Below, one piece after another: positions 47,747 through 56,795 of a stretch of DNA of 64,000 bases. Position numbers and translations under genes: made by a program. The notes beneath the pieces were generated by a model. That model had not been told where the DNA came from. It saw nothing but the letters and a program-made list of their open reading frames with translations, and did no database searches. The stretch comes from Actinomycetota bacterium (GTDB taxonomy: Bacteria > Actinomycetota > Acidimicrobiia > Acidimicrobiales > Aldehydirespiratoraceae): assembly GCA_029979265.1 (NCBI GenBank), contig JAPOHW010000007.1, forward strand, positions 87,798 through 151,797, read 5' to 3'. How positions within the stretch are numbered: the first letter of the stretch is position 1; each line of letters opens with the position of its first letter.

Positions 47747-48976
47747 TCAGGTCGGAATGTCGCGAAAGGCAACGCCCTTGTCAGGCCGAGGCTCCTGCGG
47801 AAGACCCAAGACGTTCTCACCGACGATGTTTCGCTGGATCTCATCGGTGCCGCCACCGATGCGAGACATCCACTGGCATAGGAAGGCGGCGTTCTGCCAG
47901 AACCCGTTCATGGGGGCGTCGCTGGCGGTGAGCATGGCTGCCCCACCCATGATCTCCATGACCAACGAGCCCTGCAGCGCAAGGCGGCGTGAGGCGGCGA
48001 GCTTGAGCACCGAACTCTCGGGACCAGGCAGTTCACCACGACTGGCGGCGGTGCGCACCCGGTACGAGAGGTAGCGGATCGTCGATTCCATCTCCACCAA
48101 CCGAGCGAGTTGCTGGCGGATCGTCGGTCGGTGTTCGACCTCGAATGCTCGTGCCAACTCGACGACGTCGGCCACCCCGAAACGACCGGCGGTGCCGATG
48201 CTCTGTCGTTCGTTCGACAGCGTCGTGAGAATCGGTCCCCAGCCGGCATCGACCTCACCGAGCACACAGTCGAGCGGCACCCGCACGTCGTCGAGAAAGA
48301 CTTCGTTGAACTCGGCCCGGCCATCGATCTGCTGCAGGGGCCGGATCTCGATACCCGGCAACGTCATGTCGACGAGCAGGTAGGTGATCCCGCGGTGCTT
48401 GGGGGCGTCAGGATCGGTCCGCACGAGCAACATGCCGTGTGCCGCTTCGACCGCATTCGAGGTCCACACCTTCTGTCCGCTGACGATGATCTCGTCACCA
48501 TCGACGACACCCACCGTGCGCAGCCCGGCAAGATCGGAGCCAGCATTGGGCTCGCTGAAAAGCTGGCACCACGTCTCGTCGCCTCGCAACATCGGCTCGA
48601 GATAGCGAGCCTTTTGGGCATGGTTCCCATGGACGATGATCGTTGGGCCAGCCATGCCGATCGACTGGGCGTAGACCCCGATCGGCACGTCGTACGCCGC
48701 CTCCTCCTCGACAAAGATTGCGTTGAAGTGGCTCGACAAACCGCGCCCCCCGAACTCGATCGGCCAGGTCAAGCCCGCCCAGCCGGCTTCGAACTTTGTC
48801 GTCTGCCACGCGGCAGCCGCTGCCCGAGCCGCTTCGGCCTCCGCAGCACTGGGGTGGATCGCCCAGTGAGACGTCGCCCAGTCGATCGCCCCGTCCCGGC
48901 GCAAGGCGTGAGCATCGAGAAAGGCGCGGCACTCGACTCGCCAGGCCGCCTCATCCGGCGTGTCGTCGAAGTCCAC
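47747..48976 (-). CDS. acyl-CoA dehydrogenase
   Basis: The 409-residue flavoprotein has the family segments QLFSEPNAGSDLAGLRT, VSGQKVWTSNAVEAAHGMLLVRTD, EVFLDDVRVP and the C-terminal IGGGTDEIQRNIVGENVLGLP. It oxidises an acyl-CoA at C2-C3. The N-terminal half and the conserved arginine/glutamate layout fit the FadE subgroup used for sterol or branched acids, though this is uncertain. The GTG at 48976 follows the SDR stop by one base (TGACGTG), so both are co-transcribed. Confidence 0.9.
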   Translation of the reverse strand: MDFDDTPDEAAWRVECRAFLDAHALRRDGAIDWATSHWAIHPSAAEAEAARAAAAAWQTTKFEAGWAGLTWPIEFGGRGLSSHFNAIFVEEEAAYDVPIGVYAQSIGMAGPTIIVHGNHAQKARYLEPMLRGDETWCQLFSEPNAGSDLAGLRTVGVVDGDEIIVSGQKVWTSNAVEAAHGMLLVRTDPDAPKHRGITYLLVDMTLPGIEIRPLQQIDGRAEFNEVFLDDVRVPLDCVLGEVDAGWGPILTTLSNERQSIGTAGRFGVADVVELARAFEVEHRPTIRQQLARLVEMESTIRYLSYRVRTAASRGELPGPESSVLKLAASRRLALQGSLVMEIMGGAAMLTASDAPMNGFWQNAAFLCQWMSRIGGGTDEIQRNIVGENVLGLPQEPRPDKGVAFRDIPT

Positions 48977-48977
48977 G

Positions 48978-49886
48978 TCAGGAGGCGCCGTACACCGGTG
49001 CCGGATCGGGCGCACCCGCGATCGAACGATGCACGAGTTCGCCCGCCTCTTCGCCGGACATCCGTCGGTCCCCGACCGACTCGACCGGGCCCTTCTGCCA
49101 TCCGTCACACACGTTGAGCTGGCCCCCGGTGGCCTCGAAGATCCGACCGGTCACATCACACGAGGCGCTTCCCAGCCACAGGACGAGGGGCGAGACGTTG
49201 TCCGGCGCCTTCGGATCCCACCCTGCCGGAGCTTCTGCGTCGTAGAAGATACCGGCCGTCATGCGGGTTCTGGCATCGGGGGCGACGGCATTGACCAGTA
49301 CCCCGTACCGACCCCACTCGGCTGCCTGCTGGATCGTGAGTTGGGCGATCGCAGCCTTTGCGGCTGCGTAGTTCCCCTGGCCGATCGAGCCGTTCAAGCC
49401 GGCACCCGACGAGGTGTTGACCACACGAGCCACGACCTCCTCACCCGACTTCGCGCGCTCCCGCCAGTGCTCGATGGCATGGCGGGCCGGTGCAAAGTGG
49501 CCCTTCAGGTGCACGCGGGTGACCGAATCCCATTCATCCTCCGACATTCCGGCGAGCATCCGGTCGCGCAGAAACCCCGCATTGAGTACCAGCGTGTCGA
49601 GCCGCCCGAACTCCTCGACGGCCTGCCCGATCATCGCCTCGGCCTGATCCCAGTCGGCGACATCGGCAGCATTGGCAATCGCCACACCCCCACCGGCGCG
49701 AATCTCGGCCACAACCTCGTCTGCAGCCGCCGACGTTCCGCCGGACCCGTCGCGATCAACACCCAGGTCGTTGACCACCACACAGGCCCCGGCCTGCGCA
49801 AATGCGAGGGCGTGGGCCCGTCCGAGACCCCGGGCTGCACCGGTGACGACCACCACTCGTCCTTCACAGATTCCCATGGCCCGCAA
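48978..49886 (-). CDS. short-chain dehydrogenase/reductase
   Basis: The 302-residue protein has the NAD(P) motif TGAARGLG, NDLGVDRDG, LVLNAGFLRD and the catalytic S-Y-K (NTSSGAGLNGSIGQGNYAAAK). The insert with DRDGSGGTSAAADEVVAEI matches SDRs of the peroxisomal multifunctional-enzyme type (3-hydroxyacyl-CoA dehydrogenase). Along with the acyl-CoA dehydrogenase it could serve beta-oxidation. An internal ATG at 49877 is an alternative start. Confidence 0.88.
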   Translation of the reverse strand: MRAMGICEGRVVVVTGAARGLGRAHALAFAQAGACVVVNDLGVDRDGSGGTSAAADEVVAEIRAGGGVAIANAADVADWDQAEAMIGQAVEEFGRLDTLVLNAGFLRDRMLAGMSEDEWDSVTRVHLKGHFAPARHAIEHWRERAKSGEEVVARVVNTSSGAGLNGSIGQGNYAAAKAAIAQLTIQQAAEWGRYGVLVNAVAPDARTRMTAGIFYDAEAPAGWDPKAPDNVSPLVLWLGSASCDVTGRIFEATGGQLNVCDGWQKGPVESVGDRRMSGEEAGELVHRSIAGAPDPAPVYGAS

Positions 49887-49916
49887 ACCTATGCCGCCAC
49901 CGGAGGGTGACGGGAA

Positions 49917-50387
49917 TCAGCGGGTGAACCGGGCCGGCTCTGCCCCGGTCACGGCAAGGAGATCCGGGGGTGTGATCGGAAAACACCGATCGGGTGTGCC
50001 GGCTGCGCCGTAGACGACCGCATGGTCGAGGAGCGCGGTGTCGATCAGGGTGCGGAGCGGGGTGGGATGCCCGAACGGTGGCGTGCCTCCGATCGCGTAC
50101 CCCGTCGAAGCCAGCGCTTCACGTGCATCGGCCATCCGAACCTCGCCACCGACGAGCACGCCGAGGGCATCGAGATCGACCCGGTTGTGACCGGCAGTGA
50201 GCGCAAGCAGGGGCCCCTCCGGTCCGATGACGAGCAACGACTTGCAGATCTGACTCAACGCACAGCCGATCGCCGCTGCAGCGTCTGCTGCAGTGCGCGT
50301 CCCTTCCGGGTAGGTGACTGCGTCGACATCGACCCCGAGTTCCCTCGCGGCGACCACGAAACGTTCTGCGCCACCGACCTTTGCCAT
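49917..50387 (-). CDS. YbaK/EbsC-family aminoacyl-tRNA deacylase
   Basis: The 156-residue protein matches the YbaK/ProX fold: GTRTAADAAAAIGCALSQICKSLLVIG with the essential lysine, NRVDLDALGVLVGGEVRMADAREALASTGYAIGGTPPFGHPTPLRTLIDTALL. It hydrolyses mischarged tRNA such as Ala- or Cys-tRNA(Pro). The ATG at 50387 overlaps the stop of the upstream LLM gene (TGATG). Confidence 0.9.
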   Translation of the reverse strand: MAKVGGAERFVVAARELGVDVDAVTYPEGTRTAADAAAAIGCALSQICKSLLVIGPEGPLLALTAGHNRVDLDALGVLVGGEVRMADAREALASTGYAIGGTPPFGHPTPLRTLIDTALLDHAVVYGAAGTPDRCFPITPPDLLAVTGAEPARFTR

Positions 50388-51319
50388 CACCTCTCTCCTC
50401 GCCGTTGCAACGGTTCGATGACCGTCGCACCGTACCTCGCCACCCCATCGAGCATCTCGTGCAGGTCACGACCGTCGAGGGTGACGTTGGTGCCGGTCAC
50501 ACCCAGATCGGCGTAGGTGACGAGCGCATCGAGGTGTTCGTCGGTCTCGAACTCCGGAGACGCCGGGGCACCCCCTTCGCGAACGACGAAGACCACCTCG
50601 ATGGGTTCGGTTCGCTCGGCCCGGTCGGCCCGTCGGCGCAGATCCTGCAGCATCGCTGCCAAGTCAGCGGGACCCTCCAGCGCAGGGCTGCGAACGGTCG
50701 GGGCGAACGCAGCCGGATTCGGCATCGGCATCCATCCCTGCGCATGGTCGACAACCCGCTGTCGGGTGCGGGCGGCATTGCCTCCGATCCAGATCGGGAT
50801 CGATCCTCGGGGCGGGACCGGAAGCGGCACAACCTCGTCGCTACGGTCGGCGCGGTCGTGCACCTCGACCGAACCCTCACCCCACAGTCGACCAAGGGTG
50901 CGCAGCGCTGCATCGACTCGTTCGTTGCGTTCGTCGAACGAAATGTCCAGTGCCGCAAACTCGCCTCGGAGATACCCCACACCGACGCCGAGCGTGAGCC
51001 GACCCCCGGCCAGTGCGTCGAGCGAGGCTGCGGCCTTGGCCAGGATCAAGGGATGCCGGTAGGCCAGCGGAACGAGATTGGTCAGCAGGCCGATCCCTGG
51101 ATCGGCAAGCGCCACTGCTGTCAACGCAACGAAGGGATCGAACGCATCGTGGCCACCTGCCTCCAGCCATCGTCGGGGCGGGGCCGGATGATCGGTGACG
51201 AAGATGTGATCGAAGCCGCTGTCGGCTGCAGCCTTCGTGACTGCTGCGATCGCCTCGGCCGACTGGATCCACGGAGGCATGGGATGTGTGCCGACCGGGA
51301 GCCCGAGACCGAATCGCAC
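50387..51319 (-). CDS. LLM-class flavin/F420-dependent oxidoreductase
   Basis: The 310-residue protein has the luciferase-like barrel: GLPVGTHPMPPW, DHIFVTDHPAPPRRW, LLTNLVPLAYRHPLILAKAAASLDALAGGRLTLGVGVGYLRGEF and PIWIGGNAARTRQRVVDHAQGWMP. The TIGR03619-like F420 group is the closest fit. The GTG at 51319 follows the amidohydrolase TGA by one base. The substrate is unknown. Confidence 0.88.
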   Translation of the reverse strand: MRFGLGLPVGTHPMPPWIQSAEAIAAVTKAAADSGFDHIFVTDHPAPPRRWLEAGGHDAFDPFVALTAVALADPGIGLLTNLVPLAYRHPLILAKAAASLDALAGGRLTLGVGVGYLRGEFAALDISFDERNERVDAALRTLGRLWGEGSVEVHDRADRSDEVVPLPVPPRGSIPIWIGGNAARTRQRVVDHAQGWMPMPNPAAFAPTVRSPALEGPADLAAMLQDLRRRADRAERTEPIEVVFVVREGGAPASPEFETDEHLDALVTYADLGVTGTNVTLDGRDLHEMLDGVARYGATVIEPLQRRGER

Positions 51320-51320
51320 C

Positions 51321-53057
51321 TCAGCGACGACCGCGAACGAGACGTCCGGGCCGTGCGCCGGTGTCCACACCGTCACGGCGTGTGACCTCACCGGCCACGA
51401 TCGTGGCCACATACCCCTCGCAACGCTGCACGAGCCGACGACCGCCGGCTGGGAGGTCATAGATCATCTCGGGGGTCAGGAGGCGCAGGGCGCCGTAATC
51501 GATGATGTTGACATCGGCTCGCTTGCCGACCTCCAGACTGCCCCGATCCGACAGGCCGTACAGCTCGGCCGTGTCCTGGGTCTGCTTCTTCACGATCCAT
51601 TCGAGTGGCAGCAGCTCACCGCGCGTCCGATCCCGCGTCCAGTGGGTCAGCATCGTCGTCGGCAGCGACGCGTCGCAGATGATTCCGCAGTGGGCCCCAC
51701 CATCGGAGAGGCCGCTGATCGACCGGGGATGGGTCAACTGGGCCCGGATCGCCTCATGATCTCCGTCTGCGTAGTTGAGGAGCGGCAGCATGAGCAGGGC
51801 GCGCCCGTCCTCGGCGCAGAATGCGTCGTACGCCGCCTCGAGCGGTTCGACTCCCTGGGCGAGCGCGATCGCTGCAATCGACCGGTCGGCGGTGGGCTCG
51901 TAATCAGGTGGATCACCGAGGATGAAGATGTTGTCGAGCATCGAGGCGGCGAGGCCGGCCAGCCCCTCGATCAGCGAACCGCCGCTCTCGATGTCGGCCT
52001 CGCCAAGAATGGCGGCGCGCACCTCGGGCTTGCGCAGCTCGACAACGCGTTCGGCCAACGGGAGATCGGCGATCGCCCGGTAGCTCGGACGCAGCAGGAA
52101 GGGATGACCGGTCTCCCAGCCGACGAGGACGCCGAAGGGCCGTCCGGCAACCTGGGGGTGAATGTCGGCGCCCTGGTCGATTGCGTCGATCGACGCTTGG
52201 AGGAGCTCCTTCCAGAGGTCGGGGGCACTGCTCACCTGAAGCATTGCGAACGAGACGGGTTGACCGGTCTCGGCGCTCAACCGCACCATCCAGTCCACCT
52301 CCTGCAGCGGTGCGACCACGTCTTCACCAGCCACCCCCGCAGGCGCCAATTCGAAAATGCCTCCGCCGCCGTCGCGAAGGCCATGGCCGAGCGCGAACAA
52401 CTCGTCTTCGGCTGCGAACGTTCCCGGGACCGGCTCGCCGTCCATGGCGCGATGCGCGATGGTTCGGCTGGTCGACACGCCAAGGGCACCGGCGGCAACG
52501 GCGTCGCGCACGATGGCGGCCATCGCCGCGATCTCGGTGGCATCGGCCGGTTCGTTTCGGGCACCGCGCGAACCCATGACATAGGCGCGAACGGCGCCGT
52601 GAGCAATTTGCGTACCGATGTCGACGCTCCAGCGCCGCTTGTCGAGCGCGTCGAGGTACTCGGGGAAGGTTTCCCACTCCCATGCAATGCCTTCGCTGAG
52701 CGCGGCGCCGGGGATGTCCTCGACCCCTTCCATCAGCTGAATCAGCCATTCTTCCGATCCAGGCGTGACCGGAGCGAACCCGACACCGCAATTGCCCATC
52801 ACGATGGTGGTCACACCGTGAAGCGAGCTGGGCTCGAGAAGCTCGTCCCACGTGACCTGCCCGTCGTAGTGCGTGTGGACGTCAACGAACCCGGGGGTCA
52901 CGAGCAACCCGGTCGCATCGATCACCTCCTGCGCATCGCCGACGAGTCCCTCTTCGATCGCAACGATCACACCGTCGTCGATCGCCAGGTCAGCGATACG
53001 CCCGACGGCACCGGTCCCGTCGATGACCGTGCCATTGCGAATGAGGAGATCGAACAT
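51321..53057 (-). CDS. N-acyl-D-amino-acid deacylase-like amidohydrolase
   Basis: The 578-residue protein is an amidohydrolase of the D-aminoacylase type: DLLIRNGTVIDGTG start, HTHYDGQ with H61 and H63, the metal-ligand cysteine in GNCGVGFAPV, LSDGGAHCG with a late aspartate, and GKRADVNIIDY near the end. It removes the acyl group from N-acyl-D-amino acids or a similar amide. It heads a minus-strand group of amidohydrolase, LLM oxidoreductase and YbaK. Confidence 0.9.
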   Translation of the reverse strand: MFDLLIRNGTVIDGTGAVGRIADLAIDDGVIVAIEEGLVGDAQEVIDATGLLVTPGFVDVHTHYDGQVTWDELLEPSSLHGVTTIVMGNCGVGFAPVTPGSEEWLIQLMEGVEDIPGAALSEGIAWEWETFPEYLDALDKRRWSVDIGTQIAHGAVRAYVMGSRGARNEPADATEIAAMAAIVRDAVAAGALGVSTSRTIAHRAMDGEPVPGTFAAEDELFALGHGLRDGGGGIFELAPAGVAGEDVVAPLQEVDWMVRLSAETGQPVSFAMLQVSSAPDLWKELLQASIDAIDQGADIHPQVAGRPFGVLVGWETGHPFLLRPSYRAIADLPLAERVVELRKPEVRAAILGEADIESGGSLIEGLAGLAASMLDNIFILGDPPDYEPTADRSIAAIALAQGVEPLEAAYDAFCAEDGRALLMLPLLNYADGDHEAIRAQLTHPRSISGLSDGGAHCGIICDASLPTTMLTHWTRDRTRGELLPLEWIVKKQTQDTAELYGLSDRGSLEVGKRADVNIIDYGALRLLTPEMIYDLPAGGRRLVQRCEGYVATIVAGEVTRRDGVDTGARPGRLVRGRR

Positions 53058-53228
53058 GGGTCCAGCGTACGAAACTGCCGAGAACCGGTCGAACCGCATC
53101 GCCAGCAGCCGGAGGGTCGGGGTACCGAAACGGCTCGGCTCGAGTCACCATCTCGCCGCCGTGGACGGTGCCGACTGTGTCGCTCGAGACCACGAATGGC
53201 ACGTAGTGTGCGGCTCGGAGGAGAAGCT

Positions 53229-54443
53229 ATGCCTGGACCGCTCGACGGGGTGAAGGTTGTCGAACTCGGTGTGTGGATCGCCGGGCCAGCATGCGGCGGC
53301 ATCCTTGCCGACTGGGGTGCCGAGGTCGTCAAGATCGAGCCGCTCGGGGGCGACCCCTGCCGTTCATTTCGCATGATGCTCGGGGCCGAGATGCCGAACA
53401 ACCCGATCTTCGAAATGGACAATCGCTCAAAGCGCAGCATCGCGCTCGACCTCACGAGCGACGACGGCAAATCGATTGCGGAGCAGCTCATCGCTGAAGC
53501 CGACGTCCTCGTCACGAATGTGCGGCTTGGCGGGCTCGAGCGACTTGGCCTCGACCCTGAGAGTGTGTCGGCCCGCCACCCACAGCTGATCTACGCAGCC
53601 GTGACCGGCTACGGCATGGAGGGCGAGGACGCCGATCGAGCCGCATTCGACATCGCAGCGTTCTGGGCCAGGAGCGGTATTGCCCATCTCCTCACCCCTC
53701 CGGGCAGCGACCCACCCTTCCAACGAGGGGGCATGGGTGACCACAACACCGGGCTCGCCGCCGCTGCCGCCGTGTGTGCAGCGCTGTATCACCGTGAAAA
53801 GACCGGTGAGGGCCAGATCGTGTCGACGTCTCTCATGCGAGAGGGGCTCTACACGATCAGCTTCGATCTCTCGGTCCTCCTCGGGTGGGGGCTCACATTC
53901 GAGATCGGGCAGCGCGAACGGATGGGGAATCCGGCGATGAACAACTACTCCTCGGGAGACGGCAAGCGTTTCTGGATCGTCGGACTCGAGGGTGATCGCC
54001 ACTGGCCGCCTCTGACGCGGGTCGTGGGTCATCCGGAGTGGCAACTCGACGAACGCTATGCCGATGCCCGCAGCCGGGGTCAGAACGCGGCGGAGTTGAT
54101 TGCGGAACTCGACATGATCTTTGCGTCCAAGACCATGGACGAGTGGATCGACATCTTCGCAACCGAACCGGATCACTTCTGGGCCCCTGTGCAGTCTCCT
54201 GACGACTTGCTCGCCGATCCCCAGTTCTACGCGAGCGGTGCGCTCGTGGAGGTTCCCGACGGCGACACGACCACCAACATGATCGCCACCCCAGCCGACT
54301 TCGGCGCCACGCCGTGGTCGCCCCGCGCCATGGCGCCCGACCTGGGTGAGCACACACGCCAGATCCTCACCGAACTCGGCCGGGCCGATCAGATTGAATC
54401 TCTCCTTGCCCAGGGAACGGTGGGTGAACCGGCGGCACCCTGA
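53229..54443 (+). CDS. CaiB/BaiF-family CoA transferase (type III)
   Basis: The 404-residue protein begins PLDGVKVVELGVWIAGPACGGILADWGAEVVKIEP and has NRSKRSIALDL, the catalytic aspartate D141 in AFDIAAFWARSG, GGMGDHNTG and TGEGQIVSTSLM. It moves CoA between carboxylic acids through an aspartyl anhydride. GGAGGAG lies eight bases before the ATG. It is divergent from the amidohydrolase and close to beta-oxidation genes, so it may activate a catabolic acid. Confidence 0.92.
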   Translation: MPGPLDGVKVVELGVWIAGPACGGILADWGAEVVKIEPLGGDPCRSFRMMLGAEMPNNPIFEMDNRSKRSIALDLTSDDGKSIAEQLIAEADVLVTNVRLGGLERLGLDPESVSARHPQLIYAAVTGYGMEGEDADRAAFDIAAFWARSGIAHLLTPPGSDPPFQRGGMGDHNTGLAAAAAVCAALYHREKTGEGQIVSTSLMREGLYTISFDLSVLLGWGLTFEIGQRERMGNPAMNNYSSGDGKRFWIVGLEGDRHWPPLTRVVGHPEWQLDERYADARSRGQNAAELIAELDMIFASKTMDEWIDIFATEPDHFWAPVQSPDDLLADPQFYASGALVEVPDGDTTTNMIATPADFGATPWSPRAMAPDLGEHTRQILTELGRADQIESLLAQGTVGEPAAP

Positions 54444-54510
54444 CACCCTGCAGCAGCGCCTCACGACCCAGCCTCGTCGTGACCCCCAACCGTCGGTCGG
54501 GTACTGATCC

Positions 54511-55104
54511 GTGCGTTGGGCCAACCTCCGAGGTGCCCTCGCGTTCGTTGCGATCCTTGCTGCGATCGCGCTGTCGTGGCGCTCCATCGAATCGCGTCCG
54601 GTCGACGGACCAGGCGCGGCCGTCTCCCCCACGATCGACAGCAGCACGACGCTGGTTGCTGCCAGCACGACCACCCCGATGCAGGCAGTCGAAACAACAT
54701 GCGTGCGTGCTGCAACATTCGACGCTGAGGTGGCCCTGATCCCGAACGGCTCGACGCCGGGGACCCTCGCACAACTTGCCCTGCTGTTCTGGACCGACCT
54801 CAGGGTCATCGCTCCGGAGGAAGCCGAGATCGAAGTAGCAGCGGTGATCAGCTACTACCAGAGCTATCTCGACACCGCAGGGCCCTTCGACTTCGATACG
54901 GAGCGGATCATTCTCGAGGGTGACAAGGAGAAGTTCGAGCAACTCGTCACCCGACCTGCCCCTGGTCTGCAGGAACCACGTGACCTGATCGCGACCTGGT
55001 GTCAGATCGAACTCCCCGATCAGCCGTCGATCGATCCAGAGGAGTTCGACGAACTCGAGGACAGCCTGCTCGATCCGCCCGATGAGGAACCGTCGGGGCC
55101 GTGA
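54511..55104 (+). CDS. membrane-anchored or exported protein of unknown function
   Basis: The 197-residue protein has an N-terminal hydrophobic segment (about 9-22), a Thr/Ser-rich linker (40-58) and an acidic helical domain with two cysteines (TTCVRAA and ATWCQIE). The ending is very acidic and Pro-rich. It resembles the layout of the protein at 31998-32453. No family is recognised. The GTG start at 54511 is the first that covers the hydrophobic segment. Confidence 0.7.
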   Translation: MRWANLRGALAFVAILAAIALSWRSIESRPVDGPGAAVSPTIDSSTTLVAASTTTPMQAVETTCVRAATFDAEVALIPNGSTPGTLAQLALLFWTDLRVIAPEEAEIEVAAVISYYQSYLDTAGPFDFDTERIILEGDKEKFEQLVTRPAPGLQEPRDLIATWCQIELPDQPSIDPEEFDELEDSLLDPPDEEPSGP

Positions 55105-55171
55105 CGGCCGAACTGCCGACTCGTTGCCGGGCGCCAGTCCCCGTTCTCGACTGTGACGCAGTACTGCAAGA

Positions 55172-56131
55172 ATGCCAGCGAAGATGCGCTTCCCGTCCAC
55201 CCTCGTCACACTGCTCGCCGCCTCGATCGTCGGTGCCGGCTGCGGTAGCGACGGCGGAATCGACCAGTCGACTCGGGCCATCGCGTCATCGACGAGTGCC
55301 GCCGTCGAGACGAGCGAAGTCCTCCAGGATCCGGCTGGGGGCTCGGCGGACTCCGAACGTTCGTCACCGAGCGGTCGGACCGGCACATCGACACCTTCGA
55401 TCTGGCCGGTCGATCCGACCACCGTCGATCCCGAGACTCCACCGACATGGCGGGCCGAGATCATCGAGTCCTACCCCCACGACCCGGACGCATTCACCCA
55501 GGGCCTCGAGCTCGTGGCCGACGGCACACTCCTCGAATCAACCGGGTTGCGAGGGTTCAGCACGATCCGACTCGTCGACCTCGAATCCGGACAGGTCACA
55601 GCCAGTGCCGAACTCGACCCGACGGAGTTCGGTGAAGGAGCGACCCGGGTCGGTGACACGATCATCCAGTTGACCTGGCAGGAGGGGGTGGCCCGCCGTT
55701 GGGCACTGCCCGAGCTGACCATCCTCGACCCGTTCACCTACCAAGGTGAGGGCTGGGGCCTCTGTCTGGCCGAGAACCGTCTGGCCATGAGCGACGGAAC
55801 CTCGACCATCACATGGCGCGACCCGAGCACCTTTGCAGTGCTCGACACCGTCGACGTGCGACTCCGTGGCGAACCGGTTACCAACCTCAACGAACTCGAA
55901 TGTGTCGACGACCATGTCATCGCCAATGTGTGGTTCGGCAACTTCCTCGTCGTGGTTCGAAGCGACGGTGAGGTGGTGGCGACCATCGACGCCGGTGACG
56001 TGATCGCGGCCACACAGGTTGCGATGAGTGGCGATGTGCTCAACGGCGTTGCTGACCTCGGTGACGGGACGCTGCTGCTCGGCGGGAAGCGATGGCCGAC
56101 CTTCTATCGGGTGCGACTGGTCGATGGTTGA
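55172..56131 (+). CDS. glutaminyl-peptide cyclotransferase-like lipoprotein
   Basis: The 319-residue protein has a lipoprotein signal (SIVGAGC, Cys at 24), a Ser/Thr-rich linker to about residue 85 and a beta-propeller of the plant-type glutamine cyclotransferase family: YPHDPDAFTQGLEL, LLESTGLRGFSTIRLVDLESG, IIQLTWQEG, GEGWGLC, MSDGTSTITWRDP, LNELECVDDHVIANVWF. It converts N-terminal glutamine to pyroglutamate on exported peptides. Its stop overlaps the next gene. Confidence 0.88.
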   Translation: MPAKMRFPSTLVTLLAASIVGAGCGSDGGIDQSTRAIASSTSAAVETSEVLQDPAGGSADSERSSPSGRTGTSTPSIWPVDPTTVDPETPPTWRAEIIESYPHDPDAFTQGLELVADGTLLESTGLRGFSTIRLVDLESGQVTASAELDPTEFGEGATRVGDTIIQLTWQEGVARRWALPELTILDPFTYQGEGWGLCLAENRLAMSDGTSTITWRDPSTFAVLDTVDVRLRGEPVTNLNELECVDDHVIANVWFGNFLVVVRSDGEVVATIDAGDVIAATQVAMSGDVLNGVADLGDGTLLLGGKRWPTFYRVRLVDG

Positions 56132-56795
56132 CGTCCGGCACGACCCTGTCATCACACCGGCGTACAGTCGCTCCATCGACCCGACACTTCCTCCGCTCTT
56201 CGGCCTCGACATCGAGACCGACACCACCGTCGACGGGCTTGATCCGACGGTCGCCTCGATCGTCGCCATCGCCGTGTCCGGAGCCGACGCCGATTTCGTC
56301 CTCGACGGACCCGACGAAGCAACCATGCTCCTCGAGCTCGACGCATTGCTGGCAGGGCTCGGCGACGGTGTTCTGGTCACTTGGAACGGATCGGGGTTCG
56401 ACCTGCCGTTCATCGCACGACGGGCACACCTTCTCGAGCTGTCACTGGGCCTGTCGATCTGGCCCGACCCAACCATTTCCACCCCTCACGAACCACGACC
56501 CGGTCAGCTCGACCGGGTCCGGGGACGCTGGTACGAACTGGGGCACATCGACGGCTACCTGGCCTACCGGTCCGACGTCGGGCGGGTCCTTCCGGTCTCG
56601 TGCGGCCTGAAATCGCTTGCACGCCTCGTCGGACTTCCGCTCATCGAGGTGGACCGGAGTGCCATCCACCTCTTGAGCGAATCCGAGCGGCGGGCCTACG
56701 TCGCATCCGATGCCACACTCGCTCGCGTGCTGGTCGAACGCCGCGCCGATGCACGGCGATGGATCGATCACCCGACGATAGTCAGCGGTTCGTAA
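56124..56795 (+). CDS. DnaQ/YprB-like 3'-5' exonuclease domain protein
   Basis: The 223-residue protein has the DEDDy exonuclease motifs: GLDIETD (motif I, D-x-E), VTWNGSGFDLPFI (motif II with Asp) and YVASDATLA (motif III, Y-x-x-x-D). This fold trims DNA or RNA 3' ends. It overlaps the glutaminyl cyclase by eight bases and its 3' end overlaps the convergent cassette gene by 28 bases. The substrate is unknown. Confidence 0.82.
   Translation: MVDVRHDPVITPAYSRSIDPTLPPLFGLDIETDTTVDGLDPTVASIVAIAVSGADADFVLDGPDEATMLLELDALLAGLGDGVLVTWNGSGFDLPFIARRAHLLELSLGLSIWPDPTISTPHEPRPGQLDRVRGRWYELGHIDGYLAYRSDVGRVLPVSCGLKSLARLVGLPLIEVDRSAIHLLSESERRAYVASDATLARVLVERRADARRWIDHPTIVSGS

Noticed and set aside
51237..53228. 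A very long plus-strand open frame running through the amidohydrolase region into the CoA transferase
   Set aside because: It is antisense to a well-conserved amidohydrolase. High GC leaves antisense frames open; the CoA transferase clearly starts at 53229 with its own Shine-Dalgarno sequence.
55159..55168. Palindrome GCAGTACTGC before the glutaminyl-cyclase gene
   Set aside because: Ten bases is short, it has no clear promoter context and no second copy was seen nearby.
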